Assembly: GCA_022266195.1 (NCBI GenBank)
Contig: WHVY01000007.1
Coordinates: 2,108,001-2,172,000, forward strand
Reading direction: 5' to 3'
Length of the DNA stretch: 64,000 bases
Origin: Tetranychus cinnabarinus
Lineage: Eukaryota > Arthropoda > Arachnida > Trombidiformes > Tetranychidae
Shown in pieces: positions 36,187 to 48,912 of the stretch (position 1 is the first letter of the stretch; each line of letters opens with the position of its first letter). The position numbers were made by a program, and so were the translations under genes. The notes beneath the pieces are model-generated. The model searched no databases. It worked only from the letters and a program-made list of their open reading frames with translations, and was not told the DNA's origin.

Positions 36187-38046
36187 TTATAGCATTGATT
36201 TCATTGAAGGTGCTAATGATTCCAGTGAAATCGGAGTTAAATGGCCACAAGATAATTGGATATTAACAAGGCAACTGCAAATTGGCCCATGAAGCTCTAA
36301 GCGGTTGAATTTGACGCATTTTGATCGTGATTCAACTAAAAGGCCATCGTTGTCCTCAACTGGATCAGTTCCAGTGTAATCAGGTTCATTCGGGTAAGAA
36401 TCATCTCCTGGCAGTAGAGACAGCGCACCGTCATTGAAGGTTGATATAACTGGTAACCAGCGCTCAACTCCTAATGTTTCTCGGGTTGAAACAAAGCTTC
36501 GGACACTTTTGAAATTGGGAAGATGCTGAAGTCGAGATAGTTCATATACTTGAGGTGGTGCGAGAAATATATTTCCTTCGGCGTGCTCCGTTAGCATTTC
36601 AATAGGTGAACACCACTAAAATAAAAAGAAAAATGAGCAATCGTTAATTGTCTTGGTTTCATTCAATAGTTGAAATTTTGTATTCAATAATTGCTCTTAC
36701 CTTTAATGTTGTCACCTCTTTATTATCCACAACAACATTTGGTTGTTTATCGAGGCAACACACGTAAAACATTGTGTCAAATCTTCGATGGCCAACTGAT
36801 TTAGGTGTCAACCAATCCCACCATTCATATAAGGACCAAATATCTGGAGATTGTTTTAAAAATCGACAAAGCTCAATAAAGTTAGACCCATTTGAATGGA
36901 CCTTTTCTCGCCATTCAGATAATTCAATAGGTGATAAATCATTACTGGTAAGTGATCCATTTGAATTTGTTTTATTGGGTGAGTTGGTCAGTAAGAGAAC
37001 TCCTGTAAAAGGGAAGAAAGTCAAAGAAAATTAGAAAAACTTGTTAGAATAGACAAGATCTTGATTAAATTATCGATGTGCATTAACAAGACTGATCAAT
37101 TAACCTACAAAATGGGATAAAACGTCATTACTTTGTAAATGGCAATTGGCTGATTAAACATGAACATGAAATTTCCCAAAAAGGTAATTAGGCTAAGTTC
37201 TAGTAATTCTGAATCAAAGATGTCTCCGATAAAGAGTCTAGAAATAAACAGAGAATGGATCACTTAATTTGATATTATCACTTAATCTTTATAAACTGGT
37301 CTAAAGGTAAAGTTGAGTTTAAAACTGAAATCAAGGTAAAACCCAGGGACATCTCAGAATATCTTATCTTAAATTGAACTTAACCAGGTTAAACTGAACT
37401 AAACTAGATGAGATTAGGCAAATTGAATGACCAAAGGTGGATGACACAAACCTGTTTCTTCGAAAGTCTCTCGAATCGCTGTGATTCTAAGCGATAAATC
37501 AGGTGGAAGTGGGCTTTGTAAGTCTAATTTGGTGGGTACGGGCATAGTTAAAGGTGAAGTGATCATTGGTGGACGAGGGCCTTTTGTTCGACTCCTTATA
37601 CTATCCACTAATTGTGATTGATTAAGAGAACATGTATCACAGAATATAGACCACCATTGAGATGAATAATCAGATGCATCAACTTTACCACCAGGAAAAA
37701 CAAATGCTGAGGCCAGGAAAGACGCAATATTGCTTCTTTTAACCATCAAAAGACGATAATCAACTGATCTTGGAAGAATTTGAGTTCTTGAGTTGGATTT
37801 ACAGGCAACTAATTGTGTGTTTGGTACAGATGAAGAAGATGGGGTTAAAATTGTTGAGGATGGCAGAGATGGTGATGACGATGAAAATGACGGCTTTGAT
37901 GTTGGTAAAACTCGTGAAGTTGCAATCATGTTTTCACTTAAATTAGATCCAACAATTTGTGGGACAGAGGCTCGTGTGACGATAATCAGAGAGGCAGCCT
38001 CTCGCCATGGCAGAGGATTTGAATCTTTAGTCTTTGAAGAAGCCAT
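36187..38046 (-). CDS. NUDT19: Nudix hydrolase 19-like (CoA diphosphatase)
   Basis: NUDT19 proteins hydrolyse CoA and acyl-CoA esters to phosphopantetheine products and 3',5'-ADP, in mammals in peroxisomes. Three exons on the minus strand: 38046-37452, 37002-36701, 36615-36187; 441 residues (human 375). The Nudix region runs from FVFPGGKVDASDYSSQWW to the box RITAIRETFEETGVLLL, with the long insertion between its Gly and Glu parts that is normal for this subfamily. Intron 1 splits the box inside the Gly codon of EETG. Exon 2 has PDIWSLYEWWDWLTP and RRFDTMFYVCCL; exon 3 has ERWLPVISTFNDGALSLLPGDDSYP, all as in the family. An N-terminal Ser/Pro-rich insertion (about residues 45-75) explains part of the extra length. 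The protein ends Ser-Met-Leu, a possible variant of the C-terminal peroxisomal signal (human ends Ser-His-Leu). Confidence 0.92.
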
Positions 38047-40425
38047 TAAATTATGTTTAAATAAATCCTAGTGAATGTAAGATTTCACAAGTTGCAACGA
38101 TGAGTCCGAGGTTAAAATAGCGCCAAATCAAACTAGAACAGATGGTGAATAAATAGCGGTACAGATGATGGTAGATGAAACATTAACTAAATATCCATTC
38201 ACAAATAGTTGTCAGAACTGATCAACAATATTAAATGGTTAAAAAAACAAATAAACGATCAGCCAAACAATAAGACACTTGAGGGGACCAAATTGCTATT
38301 ACAGTCAACAGGAGAAAGAAAATCAATCGGTTCAATACTTTTTTTATAGAGGGCAGCTCTTCGAAAGTAAGAGCAATCACAAATGACAATGACAATGACA
38401 GTTACAATTAAAAGTTGTTTTCAAAATAATTTTGTGTCAAATTTTTTTCACTGTTGCTCAACAAATTGTAATGATAAACCTGAATTTGTGTGAATTGGCA
38501 ACCAAACTAAACCTGAATTGGAGGGAAACCAGGAGAGAGAAACATCAACATAAAGTGAGATGAAGAAAAAAGGTTGGACTCAACAGCAACATGAATGAGA
38601 ATGGTGAAAGTACAATCTTTTTCATTTGATTTGACTTACTTTTGCACATGAAAAGAGGATTTTTGCTCTAGAATCAACAAGATTTTAAAACAAGCAAAGG
38701 ATTATCGCCAAGGAGTCCTTTCTATTTGACATTTTTTGCTTTAGAGAAAACAAATTTTCCATTGCTATTAACATTCAAGGTTTAGAGTTGACTTACACTG
38801 ATAATAGCTGACCATTTTGAAAGATATAAACGCTGAATTTGACGAGAAATTTGACGCAAACACACAAGGTTGGTGTGTATACCGTTAATTCAATGATACT
38901 CAGTTCGAAAAATAAAAAAATGAGCCAAGACAGCGTAAGTTCTTCAATGTATAACTAGAGAACCCATAGAAAATTGAATTCTTTAGCAAAAGTTGCTAAT
39001 TCATAAGCGAAAAATCTTTAAGCCTAATTCTGCCTCGAGCTTAATTTTAATTCTAAAGCAAAAGCTATAGTCTTTTAACGATAAAAGTGATGAAGAATCT
39101 TTTCATCTTGTCTTAACCAACATCAGCTTTTCCGGATTTCATTGAAAATAAGCAATCAACAACAACATTAAATAACCTGAAAATGGTCTCAATCGAGTGC
39201 TAAAAGCTACAAAAATTGAAATGTATTGAAATGTATTGAAAAAGGCGCTTACAAACTTTCAATGCAAAAACAAAGGCGGAAATCATTATTAGGAGTGACT
39301 CTACTCTTTTGCTATTTTTTATACACGATTATGATTTAATTTACCTGTTTATCAATTACAGTTTGTGAATTTTAGTTGATAACTTAGCAAAGGTTTAATG
39401 TCTAAGGTCAACTGTGACGTTAATCAATAAGACATAAGAATACTGTTGGAGTCAATGAATGTAAGCCGATATAAAAAGTAACACTGACCTTGCTTCCGAT
39501 TCAAGTCTAATTATATTTCAATCACAAGCGACCTCATTTTTCATTGACTTCATTCAATTAACCTGGTCAAAGTACTGGTTAGTGATAGTGATTATTTAGG
39601 CCTATGAGGTCAATCAAGTGAAAGAAATAAATAGATTTTATGAATTAAATGAAAGTAAATGGACAAAAAAATGGTTGCTTCAAAACAAAACCCAACTCAT
39701 CAATACAAACAATAATTATACATTTTCAAACTAATGTTCAATCATCAATATAAGGTATCATTATTAAAGTAACTTTATTATCTAGCTAATCATAATCTTG
39801 ATAATCATAATTGACCATCTTTGATTGTAGCAAAGCAAAAATATTTAATATAAAACTGTTGTCCCACTAAAAAAGATGATTACTAATGGACTTAACCGGT
39901 TACAGGTTTCTTTGTTTTCAGTTAACATTCACTACTTCAATTGCTGAACCCAATTTAACAAGTTTAATTGTATTGACCTTTACCTTTAAATTAAATTTTG
40001 TCTTCCTAAATGGTAACGAAAAAGCAAATCCAGACATTGAATAGAAGCTAATTTACCCAAAATTGGGTTTTTATTGAGATTTCTAGTTTTCATGAATAGA
40101 CTGGTAAAATGGTTAGTCAAGTGTTCATATTGAACCACTGCAATACCCAAAGATTCAAATTGTCTCCTCCTCGTTGTCGTTGATTGGCAAAGAATGCAAA
40201 TTGCTTGGCATTTAACATAATTAATCAATCGATTTGATCATATCCGGACCAAGAAGGGAAGCTCTTGTTTTAAAAATGATAATACACCAATAATAACTAT
40301 CACAGCAATCAATTTGTCTTTTTGCAAATGTTGGCAATTAAAAGTTAGATCCTTTAAAAAATAGACAATTTTGGTGTCAATATTTGTCTTTAAACCCAAT
40401 ATTCACCAGTTTAACCAAAACCACA
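38047..40425. other. 2.4-kb non-coding stretch between NUDT19 and HHEX
   Basis: The genes on either side point away from each other, so both promoters lie here. A minus-strand frame at 39986-40228 (80 residues) has no recognisable features and is not called. Short tandem bits include GACAATGACAATGACA near 38390 and a repeated GAAATGTATT near 39220. Nothing else was recognised. Confidence 0.5.
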
Positions 40426-41179
40426 ATGTTAACATGCAAAGATTCAAGTAAAAGGTACAATTCATTTATGATTAGTGACATTCTGGACAGTCTTGAAGAT
40501 GACAATGTTATTAAACAGTCAACAGTTATGAATGATGATGATGATTTAAGTGATAATTTAGACCCTGTAATACACAATGACAGTGACCCAGTAAACTGTA
40601 TCAACTTTGACCAGGATCAGTTGAGACCAAGTTTGGACCAGATTGCGTTAAGACATCACCTTTTAAATTGTTCAAATTTACCAACCAATGGATCATTTTT
40701 GGCTAAATGTAAGTTACCTAATTAAATCAGTCAAATATTTATTTTAGTTTTTTTTTGATTGAAATTCGAATCTTTATTGGATAATGTCTTCTTTCGTAGA
40801 TTATCATGAAATGAACATTGAATCGAGACACGCTCATATCTTTTATGAAATTCAATTGCGCCGTAAGATGATGTTACAATCTAAACCTCGTAAAGGTGGA
40901 CAGATAAGATTCACTCATCAGCAAACCTTGGTATTGGAAGATAGATTTAATCGTTATCATTACCTTAATTCAAGCGATCGCCGGTTACTGGCTCAAGAAT
41001 TGAATCTAACCGAGAGACAGGTGAAAACATGGTTTCAAAATAGGAGAGCCAAAGACAGGCGGTCAAAGGTTAACTCTGATTGTGTTAATGCCATCAAATC
41101 AGGATCACATTCAAACAATAATAACTATTTTCATCCTTGGAGTGATGATGAATCAATTGATAAAATGGATTCAAATTGA
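40426..41179 (+). CDS. HHEX: HHEX-type homeobox transcription factor
   Basis: Two exons: 40426-40708 and 40800-41179, 220 residues. The homeodomain is about residues 125-184 and starts RKGGQIRFTHQQTLVLEDRF, with LTERQVKTWFQNRRAK in helix 3. RKGGQ-(V/I)-RF just before and in helix 1 is characteristic of the HEX family. The N-terminal FMISDIL (residues 14-20) matches the EH1-type repressor motif (FYIEDIL in vertebrate HHEX), which recruits Groucho. The middle is acidic (NDDDDLSDN). The start is the first ATG in frame. Odd: homeodomain position 56 is Asp (NRRAKDRRSK), where vertebrate HHEX has Trp. The protein is shorter than the vertebrate one (about 270) because the Pro-rich N-terminus is reduced. 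HHEX proteins are mostly repressors; the role here is inferred. Confidence 0.88.
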
Positions 41180-43583
41180 CTTGAAACCAAAGTTAACCCA
41201 ATAACCATTTACTGTAATTTTGCTGGTTCAACGTGTCAACTCATGAAATCATTAAATGAGACAAATTGCTTAACTAATTGTCTAACCATATTCTTGACTT
41301 ATCCTTAAAACATGAGCAACATGATTGTCTGTGAGTAAAAAGGGCCTGAAAAATTGCCTTTAAATGATAGTCCATATGTTGACGTGATTGACGCATTTGT
41401 CTTGCCTGATACCAATCCACAGCTTTTATCAGGTTGAAACACAAGGAAATGAGGTGTTTAACTGAACATAAACACAATCAAGTTGGACCTAGGAGATAAA
41501 TTAGGTTAATCTGTAAAGTTGATCTTGAACAGGAAAACGTTTAAAATGGGAAATAGATTCACAGATTTGTATCAACGGATATTGGAAGATTGTTGCTTTT
41601 AGTTGGGCTGGAAGTGAACCATTTTCAACAATTTATTGCACATCTTAGATTTATGTTTCAAATTATTTTAAATTATTTTAAATTATTTAAATGATTAAGG
41701 ATTATCAAGAAATAGAATTTTATTCATTCTAGTAAGAGTTTAAGTTTGGCGCGCAAAAGATTACAATCGGTTGAATAACCATTGATTATTCAACGATTAT
41801 TAACCATATAATCGTTATGAAAATCGTAATACATATGTTAGTCTGTTTATTTCTCACTTGCCTTTTCAATATCAGATGTTTTTACATTTATGATTTCAAT
41901 CATTGACAATCAAAATTTAATTTAATGTATGTATTTTCGTGAAAGAAATTTAATAGTCAACTACAAGCCCTTCTAAAACATGTTTATATTGTGATGCATC
42001 TAGAATCATTAACAATTGTAATCGATTATGATCAATGGGTTTAGCATCGATCTTGGCTTATCTTACAATCATCTTATCAATTTTTCGTACTTATTGTTTC
42101 ATCTTTAATGCATAGTTTTTGTTATTTTTGTTTTATTTATGTTTTCTGGTTCGCAAAATAAATCAACTATGAACTTTGACTTCGAGGACAAACCAACCTT
42201 CTATTGGAACCATTATTAGAGACGAGTTGGATGAAGTTCATGACATCAAGAATCTCATCATTTTTTTACCAGACATCAATTGTTTCATTAACATTGCTAT
42301 GTTAATCGTAAGTAATGATCTTTAGATGAAACATACACTTTTCACTTTCCAATTTAACTCTCTTTTCACTTCATTTCAACTTTCTAAGAGACTTTTCTAG
42401 CCAATATCTTCTATTGATTTACAATTTACAAACAACACAATCAATTAGTGATTTATCGTTTTAACAATAATCTTGGTGATGAAGACAGGCCACCAATGAG
42501 TCAATTAGTGTACAACGCTAGTAAATTCTTGCAAAACGAAATAATCAATCAATGGTCTGCTTAGATCTCAGCATTTTAGTTGACTTCACCCGATAGTGTT
42601 GGCTTTGGTCAGAGGATCAGCATCATTACAGTTACTTTTGACTCGAGTTTAGACACATCCAATCTCCTTAGCATCTTAAATTCCATGAAATTGTACTCTT
42701 TATGAGCATTCGGATTTTTCATTATTTCACCATCATTGCAAATTAATCAATCAGCCCTTGAACACTCATTTCACTCGTGAATATTGTTTGTTATGTAATG
42801 AATATTGTATCTCATAAAATGTGTTTATTGACTTAACACACTAACTGTTGAGTACAAAATAGATACAATCATTTTCATGATCGTTCGATTAGTTTATTAT
42901 GAATTGCACTTGATTAAAATCCTATGATCACTACAATTGCGGGTGACCTTTGGTTCGTGATCATTAAAGCTTTAATATTTCAAGTGTCTAAACTCCGTTC
43001 ATCTTGTCATATCTTCTAGACGATTAAAATTTAAAAGTTATTATCACCGATCAATAATAAAATTATCTATGAATATTTTTGCATGATATATACATTAAAG
43101 ATGCAACTGGAACTTTTAAATAATGCAAATCCATTCTGGTCTTGATTTTGTACACATTAGATACTAACTTATAAAATCATCAAATTAATAAATCTTATCT
43201 AAATAAATTTGTTCTGGCTTTGTTGGTGGCGGTTGAAGCTTTAATTATTGATAGTTATCATATTATAATAGCAATAAAAACAGAGCATGAAGAAACAAAA
43301 ATTCAGAAAATAGCAGAAGAATGGCGAGGATGAAATTTCTAGTTCGAAAATAACTCATTCTTTAAACTAACTCTGTTTCTATTTCTATTTTTATCTTATT
43401 CAGAGTTCGTGATTTTATCTGGATACATATCAATATCAACGTACTCCAATAATCATATCAATAAGGATTGGTCAACCCTTTTGTGTTTGAAACACTCGAT
43501 AGCAAAGCCATTGACAAAACTAGTCGCCAGCTGACGGTCCGCGCTCTGTTTTTGTGTATTACCAGTTGAAGTGAAAACCAAAA
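41180..43583. other. 2.4-kb non-coding stretch between HHEX and the transporter
   Basis: No supportable gene. It contains the left copy of a direct repeat (41410-41690), a tandem AAATTATTTT run near 41665, and an E2F-like TTTGGCGCGCAAAA at 41745-41758. The last few hundred bases should hold the transporter promoter. The frame at 41274-41477 (minus) belongs to the repeat and has no relative. Confidence 0.5.
41410..41690 (+). repeat. Direct repeat flanking the transporter gene, left copy
   Basis: It matches 45690-45960 in the same orientation with moderate divergence. The best core is GACCTAGGAGATAAATT, then GGTTAATCTGT, CAGGAAAACGTTTAAAA, a CGGATATTG stretch and CATCTTAGATT. It is non-coding; the two copies bracket the SLC46-like gene. 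Confidence 0.75.
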
Positions 43584-45125
43584 ATGCTGCCTTTCTCGAT
43601 TACAGTGGAGCCAATAACTCTTCTTTACGTCACAGCAATCAACTGTGAATACACTTTGATTCAATATTCTGTTTCAACTTCTCATTGTCTTTCATTGACC
43701 AACTTGACTGACCCTACAATTTGTGAATCACCTAAATCAGCAAATGTTTCAGCTCTAATTAAAGACGATGTAACCATTTCCATGAGATATTACAATTTGG
43801 TTCTCTCTTTATGCTGTTCCTTGGCAACTCTTTTCACTGGTTCTTGGTCAGACTATTATGGCAGACGTTTACCGATGAAGTTTGCTCTAATCTCTTCGAT
43901 GCTTGCTCAAATCCTTTGTATCATCTTCTGGATAACCCTTGATCGTAACTGGATTTGGTTTATTTACGCTGCTGGTCTAGTGTCTGGAATATCTGGTTCC
44001 TCATCCAGTTTGATTGCTAATTGTTTTGGTTACACAGCTGATATAACCAGTGTTGAAGCAAGATCCAAAGCAATGGCAACTATGGAGGCAATGCTTTATT
44101 TGGGTAATGCGATTGGGTTTACAACTGGTAGCTTGGTATTGAAAACATTTGGATCACAATTGGCAATTGGTTTTTCAATCTTATTCCTGATCCATACCAG
44201 TCTCTTTATATACGTACTTTTTTACTTACGCGAATCTAAATCTTCAACAGACAAAATTACACTAAAAGGCTTATTCCGTCTATCACATGTGGCAACTGTT
44301 TTCCGAACACTTGCCAAACCTCGTTCCCAGCCTTACAAAAAATTTTGGCTTCTCACAATCATTGGATGTGCCTTTATCGCCACACTCGGTTCAAATGCCA
44401 TGACTTCTATTATTTACGTTTTCCTTCGTAATGCACCCTTACATTGGACCTCGGAATTTTATGGGTACCTTCAAGCATCTAATTATACTCTCGGAGGATG
44501 TACACTGCTCATTTTAGTTCCATTAACCCAACGATTTTTCCCTAGACTAGTAAATGACGATCTTTTCGCGTTATTGGGCTTTATATCTCGATCTACTGGT
44601 CTAGTTGTCTTAGGATTAGCAACAACAGACCTTCACGCTTTCTTATCACCTCTAGGATTTATACTTTCAGAGCTGACATTACCATCAATAAGATCAAGTT
44701 TATCAAAAATTGTCGAAGATGATGAAAAAGGAAAAGCTTTTGCTTTTCTTGGATTACTTTCAAACTTCACCTTCCTCATTGGCTCCCAAATATCCAGTTT
44801 CATCTATTATCGAACGTCATCACGATTTCCTGGACTCGTATTCATTATTCTTGGGATAATGGAATTGATACCAGCAACAATCTTTTTCATTAAATATAAA
44901 TTTTTCAACAAAGCCTTCACTGGGAAAAAGCAAGCCGATTCTAATAGTAATTTATCCTCACGGAGCTCACAGGACAGACAGGATTCAAGGATTAACTCGA
45001 AAGATGAATTAGATCACTCAGACATTGATGTTACTTTAACAACCGGACTCGATAAATTGTCTCATGCATCGCTCAGAGCGAAAACGAAAGAAAAGGAAAG
45101 CGAATCGAAACGTACTGAATGTTAA
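43584..45125 (+). CDS. SLC46-like major facilitator transporter
   Basis: A single-exon gene of 513 residues with about twelve hydrophobic segments. A long first luminal or extracellular loop carries N-glycosylation sites (NLT, NVS). The MFS signature DYYGRRLP lies between segments 2 and 3. Helix content and layout (YNLVLSLCCSLATLFTGSWSDYYGRR, ATMEAMLYLGNAIGFTTGS) fit the SLC46 family, whose mammalian members include the proton-coupled folate transporter SLC46A1 and the lysosomal SLC46A3. The substrate cannot be told from the sequence. The C-terminal about 75 residues are a Ser/Lys/Asp/Glu-rich cytosolic tail. The first ATG (after GTGAAAACCAAAA) is used and there is no sign of introns. The gene is bracketed by direct repeats at 41410 and 45690. 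Confidence 0.85.
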   Translation: MLPFSITVEPITLLYVTAINCEYTLIQYSVSTSHCLSLTNLTDPTICESPKSANVSALIKDDVTISMRYYNLVLSLCCSLATLFTGSWSDYYGRRLPMKFALISSMLAQILCIIFWITLDRNWIWFIYAAGLVSGISGSSSSLIANCFGYTADITSVEARSKAMATMEAMLYLGNAIGFTTGSLVLKTFGSQLAIGFSILFLIHTSLFIYVLFYLRESKSSTDKITLKGLFRLSHVATVFRTLAKPRSQPYKKFWLLTIIGCAFIATLGSNAMTSIIYVFLRNAPLHWTSEFYGYLQASNYTLGGCTLLILVPLTQRFFPRLVNDDLFALLGFISRSTGLVVLGLATTDLHAFLSPLGFILSELTLPSIRSSLSKIVEDDEKGKAFAFLGLLSNFTFLIGSQISSFIYYRTSSRFPGLVFIILGIMELIPATIFFIKYKFFNKAFTGKKQADSNSNLSSRSSQDRQDSRINSKDELDHSDIDVTLTTGLDKLSHASLRAKTKEKESESKRTEC

Positions 45126-47663
45126 TTCATATCAACTATTATCTGTTTTTCTAGTTAATTTTTTATAGTTTTCATTTTTATTGTTTCGGGATATTATTTT
45201 TAAGTTGATAATACTTGACAGTAGCAGAATTTTTCAAACGAAAATTTGTCTTAATCATACAGATTACCAATTAATACTTCAATCTGTGATGGACATTCAA
45301 ATAGTGCCATAAAGAAGGACTTAAATGTCAACCGTTGATTATATTGTATGTAAATAAGCTTGTTTTATAATAAGATAATTTAAATAGCTGAAATTTCACA
45401 GTTGAACATGAAAAGCATTCAAAATGGTTTGTTTATAGCTCAAAATGAGTCAACAATTGGTTAAAGCGGCTTCCCACCTCCCACTCTGATTATCAATTTG
45501 ATTATCATTTTCATTGTAATAACTTGATCTTTTTCAAGTTAGTTTTTATCTTAATATGATCTTTATAATCATGAAAACAATCTTGAATACTTGATCAACA
45601 ATGCGATTTTTAAATCCTTTAACTTTTCTTCTACTAATGTCAACATTCTGAGCACAATGAAAAATAAATAAGTAATAATAAACCATTCTGACTTGCTTGA
45701 TAATGATAAGCCCGCAAGTTTTATCAAATGAAAACATAAGGAAACGGGGTATTTAGCTGATCAAATGATCAAGCTGGACCTAGGAGATAAATTGGGTTAA
45801 TCTGTGAAATTGATCTTAAACAGGAAAACGTTTAAAACGGGAAATATTAATAGATAGATTTTTCATCGACGGATATTGAAAGATGCCCTGTTTGCAATGA
45901 AAGTAAACCATTTTCATTGATTATTGTTCATCTTAGATTCATGTTTAAACTTGTTTCAAGAAATCGGTTTAAAATAATCAGTTCAAACTATTACAGCAAT
46001 TTGTTTGAAACATTTAAAAAATGTTAACTTGAAATAGTTATTCGTGTTTATCAGGTTATAACTTGTAATTCAAAACCAAAACAAAGCCTCAATTTCAAGA
46101 TTGAAAAGGGAATCAAACTTGATATCAATTTATTTGTCTCATCGGAATATCATTTCATAATCAAATGATATCAAGTTTATTATTGTTAATAATTAACTGG
46201 AATCATCAGCTGACCAGTTAGAGATTAAAAGCTAAACACTTTAATCGTTTGGTTCACCGATTTATTGAGTTTACCCAGAATTGAAACTAAACCTTTAGCT
46301 TCTTTTTTTCGGCTCATTCAATAATTGGTTTTCCAGTAATTTATTACAATTTGCTGTTGGTAATATTAATCTTTCATCTTAATGGTAACGAAACTTTGTA
46401 TCCATTTAAGATTATTTGGTTACATTAATTATCATCATCTTAATTATTCATAAAAGTCTGAGTTTTTTTGTTCAACTTGTATTTCTGGTTTAATCAACGG
46501 TATGTAAGCTGAATGATTTAGCTTGAATTGATTTCGATCAATTGAATTTAAGCGTGTCTGATGCAAGATTAAAGCAAGTTAGTGACATCAATGTCATTAG
46601 AATGAGTTAATTGCTTTTCTTACAGCTATTTTAACTAATTAATTAACACTTTTTGTTTAAAGTTTCACTTTTTTGGTTAGATGGGAGAGTTGAAAGTTAC
46701 TTGTATGCAAATGTAGATTAATGATTGATCTTAAATTTTACCAAAATAGACAAACAATCTAAAATGTTTACAGTAAATGAATAGCGTTAAAAACTAAATA
46801 CATGAAATTTAATTGTTTCCAAATTAAAGGAGCAGGTCAAGTTATTAACACAGTCAAAGTCAACAAGTTCATTTGTAAGGAAGTAATAAGATTGTAGTTA
46901 TAGCTTTTCACGTTAATCAACTATTAACTCTTATGATCTCTTCCTTTCTCAGATGAAATTTCTCGAGAATTTAGTTGAATTACAATGAAGGGTCGGAAAG
47001 AGGAACAATTGTAATTAAGATAAAATAATTTTCCGATAATAGGACAGTTTTATATTATATTACTATCTGAATCATTTAAGACTTGATGATTTTCCTTTCC
47101 TGCATCGATATAAAAGAAACAAGATTCTCAAGGTTTTCATCAATCAATTGAATCCTTTCAATAATTGAATGGAGCCGAAGGTTAATAGTCTTTTGGGAAG
47201 GTTAGTTATTCAAATTTCACGATTGAGTTTCAGGATCGAGCCACATTAAACTGGAACATTGATGATTCACTGTTAACTGTTTGCACTTTTCTTTTGATCT
47301 TTATAGCTTGTTTGCTTTGTGTAGTCTTATGAGTAAAAGTGATGATTTGATTGATGAAGCAAAAAAACTTTGCCAAATATTGGTCGATGACATGATGATC
47401 CAATATTGAAATCACTAGATGTATCTTTTTGGGTGAAAAGCGAATGAAAATGATTAGGCTTGAGAAAAAGTGTTTCAATACCTTTACGACTTAGACAGGC
47501 ATTTAATTTTACAATCTGCTTGAGCACACCAGATAACAATCGGTTCTATAATTAATTTTACAATTAGATTTTTTACAAGTTTCCGGAGTGCATAATTGAT
47601 TGGGCTGATTGGGTAATATGTATAGTTTGTTTTAAGTTCAATTAGGAAAAGCAGTCGCTGCAC
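45126..47663. other. 2.5-kb non-coding stretch between two convergent genes
   Basis: It holds the 3' flanks of the transporter and of SIAH, and the right copy of the direct repeat (45690-45960). Small minus-strand frames at 45546, 47230 and 47327 have no recognisable content. Nothing else was seen. Confidence 0.5.
45690..45960 (+). repeat. Direct repeat flanking the transporter gene, right copy
   Basis: Partner of 41410-41690, sharing the GACCTAGGAGATAAATT and CAGGAAAACGTTTAAAA cores. Substitutions and a few small gaps show that the duplication is not recent. Confidence 0.75.
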
Positions 47664-48912
47664 TTAAACAGGAGAAATGGTGACATTTATACCCAGATTC
47701 GCACCATCTGCAAAAAGATTTGCAATACTTGTGTCAAAAACTAAGCAATCAGATAGATTAATAGCACTCTGAACACCTTCATCGATAGAATGTGGAGTTG
47801 CTTCCCATGTTAATCTTCTTTTTTGTCCGTTTAATTCGAGACGATAAATAAATTTTTCTGCTTGCTTTGGAGTACCAATGAGTTGAACAACTGCAAAAAA
47901 TTGTTGATACGCTTGGAATCGTTCTTGTTTCTCTAAAACTAGCATAAAGTGGTGATTGAAACATGATTGAATCATAACCCAGTCAACTGCTCCGCTTAAA
48001 TTTATATCAGTAGCTAGGAAAACTATATCTTCCCCTTGTAGCGTGGTAATACTTTTATGCTGGGTCATCAGATGGTGCATAACTTGCTTCAATGGACCAT
48101 TCCATTTACAATTGCTGCCTGTAATTGTAAGGTTGAAGGTAAAAAAGAGGTAAAGAAAAAAAAAATTAGAGAAATTTAAGTGAAAGGAAAGAGAGGATGA
48201 ATACAATTAAATGAATGATGGCAGTGATGTTAATTTGAGCTTTTTACCGATTGTGAATGATGTTTATATTGTAAAAAGTATAACTAATACCGAAAGAACA
48301 GTAAGGACAAAAAGTGTGAGTGAATTGCAATTAGTTTTGCTCTGCATAACATGATTTAGGCAATAGTTCGGAAAATTGAGTATTGTGGTGAGTTTGAAAA
48401 CGATTCTCATGAATGAGGGTAAACAAGAGATGAAGGGATTAGTGAAAGGGATTAATGTGCTTAAAATAATTACCTGGACATGGACAAGAGTATGATTTAA
48501 AATCACATGAATCCTCATGGTCAGTTTTATCGGAACAAGTAAGATTAAGAAGGCACCCTTGAGATGAGTATTTACAGGGGAACAGCAAATTCATAGCAAG
48601 TTTCTCCATTTGAAGATTACGTATGTTATTTGAAATAGGAATACGACAAGTGGGGCAATTAGTTAGTTGTTTGCGACACGCAGAGCACAAAAGATGTCCA
48701 TTTTGACACTGAAGAATAGGAGGAAGAACGTAATCAAAACAAACAGGGCATTCAAACAGAGAAGTCAGTTCAGATGGTTGTGTTTTAATCAAAGGTAATT
48801 CTTGGCTTGCAGAGCAAGATATACCAGGAGCTCCAGATCCAGCTGCAATGATGGAAGGTGGTGGAACAATATGAGGAAAATTTTTGGTATCACTGGCACT
48901 GAAACTATTCAT
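47664..48912 (-). CDS. sina: SIAH / seven in absentia RING E3 ubiquitin ligase
   Basis: Dimeric RING-type E3 ligase that ubiquitinates diverse substrates; in insects it acts in photoreceptor fate through Tramtrack degradation. Two coding exons: 48912-48474 and 48118-47664, 297 residues (human SIAH1 282). The RING finger is residues 55-89 (C55, C58, C69, H73, C76, C79, C86, C89), within LFECPVCFDYVLPPILQC. The SIAH zinc fingers follow (FPCKYSSQGC, DHEDSCDFKSYSCPCPG, CKWNG, HHLMTQH). The C-terminal TRAF-like substrate domain contains HKSITTLQGEDIVFLATDIN and ends LGINVTISPV. The intron falls inside PG|SNCKW. An acceptor (TTCGCAG) lies just 5' of the ATG, and a good donor on the same strand at 49198 suggests a non-coding first exon ending at 49199. 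The sequence around that donor is duplicated at 54880-55053. Confidence 0.96.

Noticed and set aside
48264..48518. 84-residue minus-strand frame
   Set aside because: It covers the SIAH intron and the end of its first coding exon in another frame.
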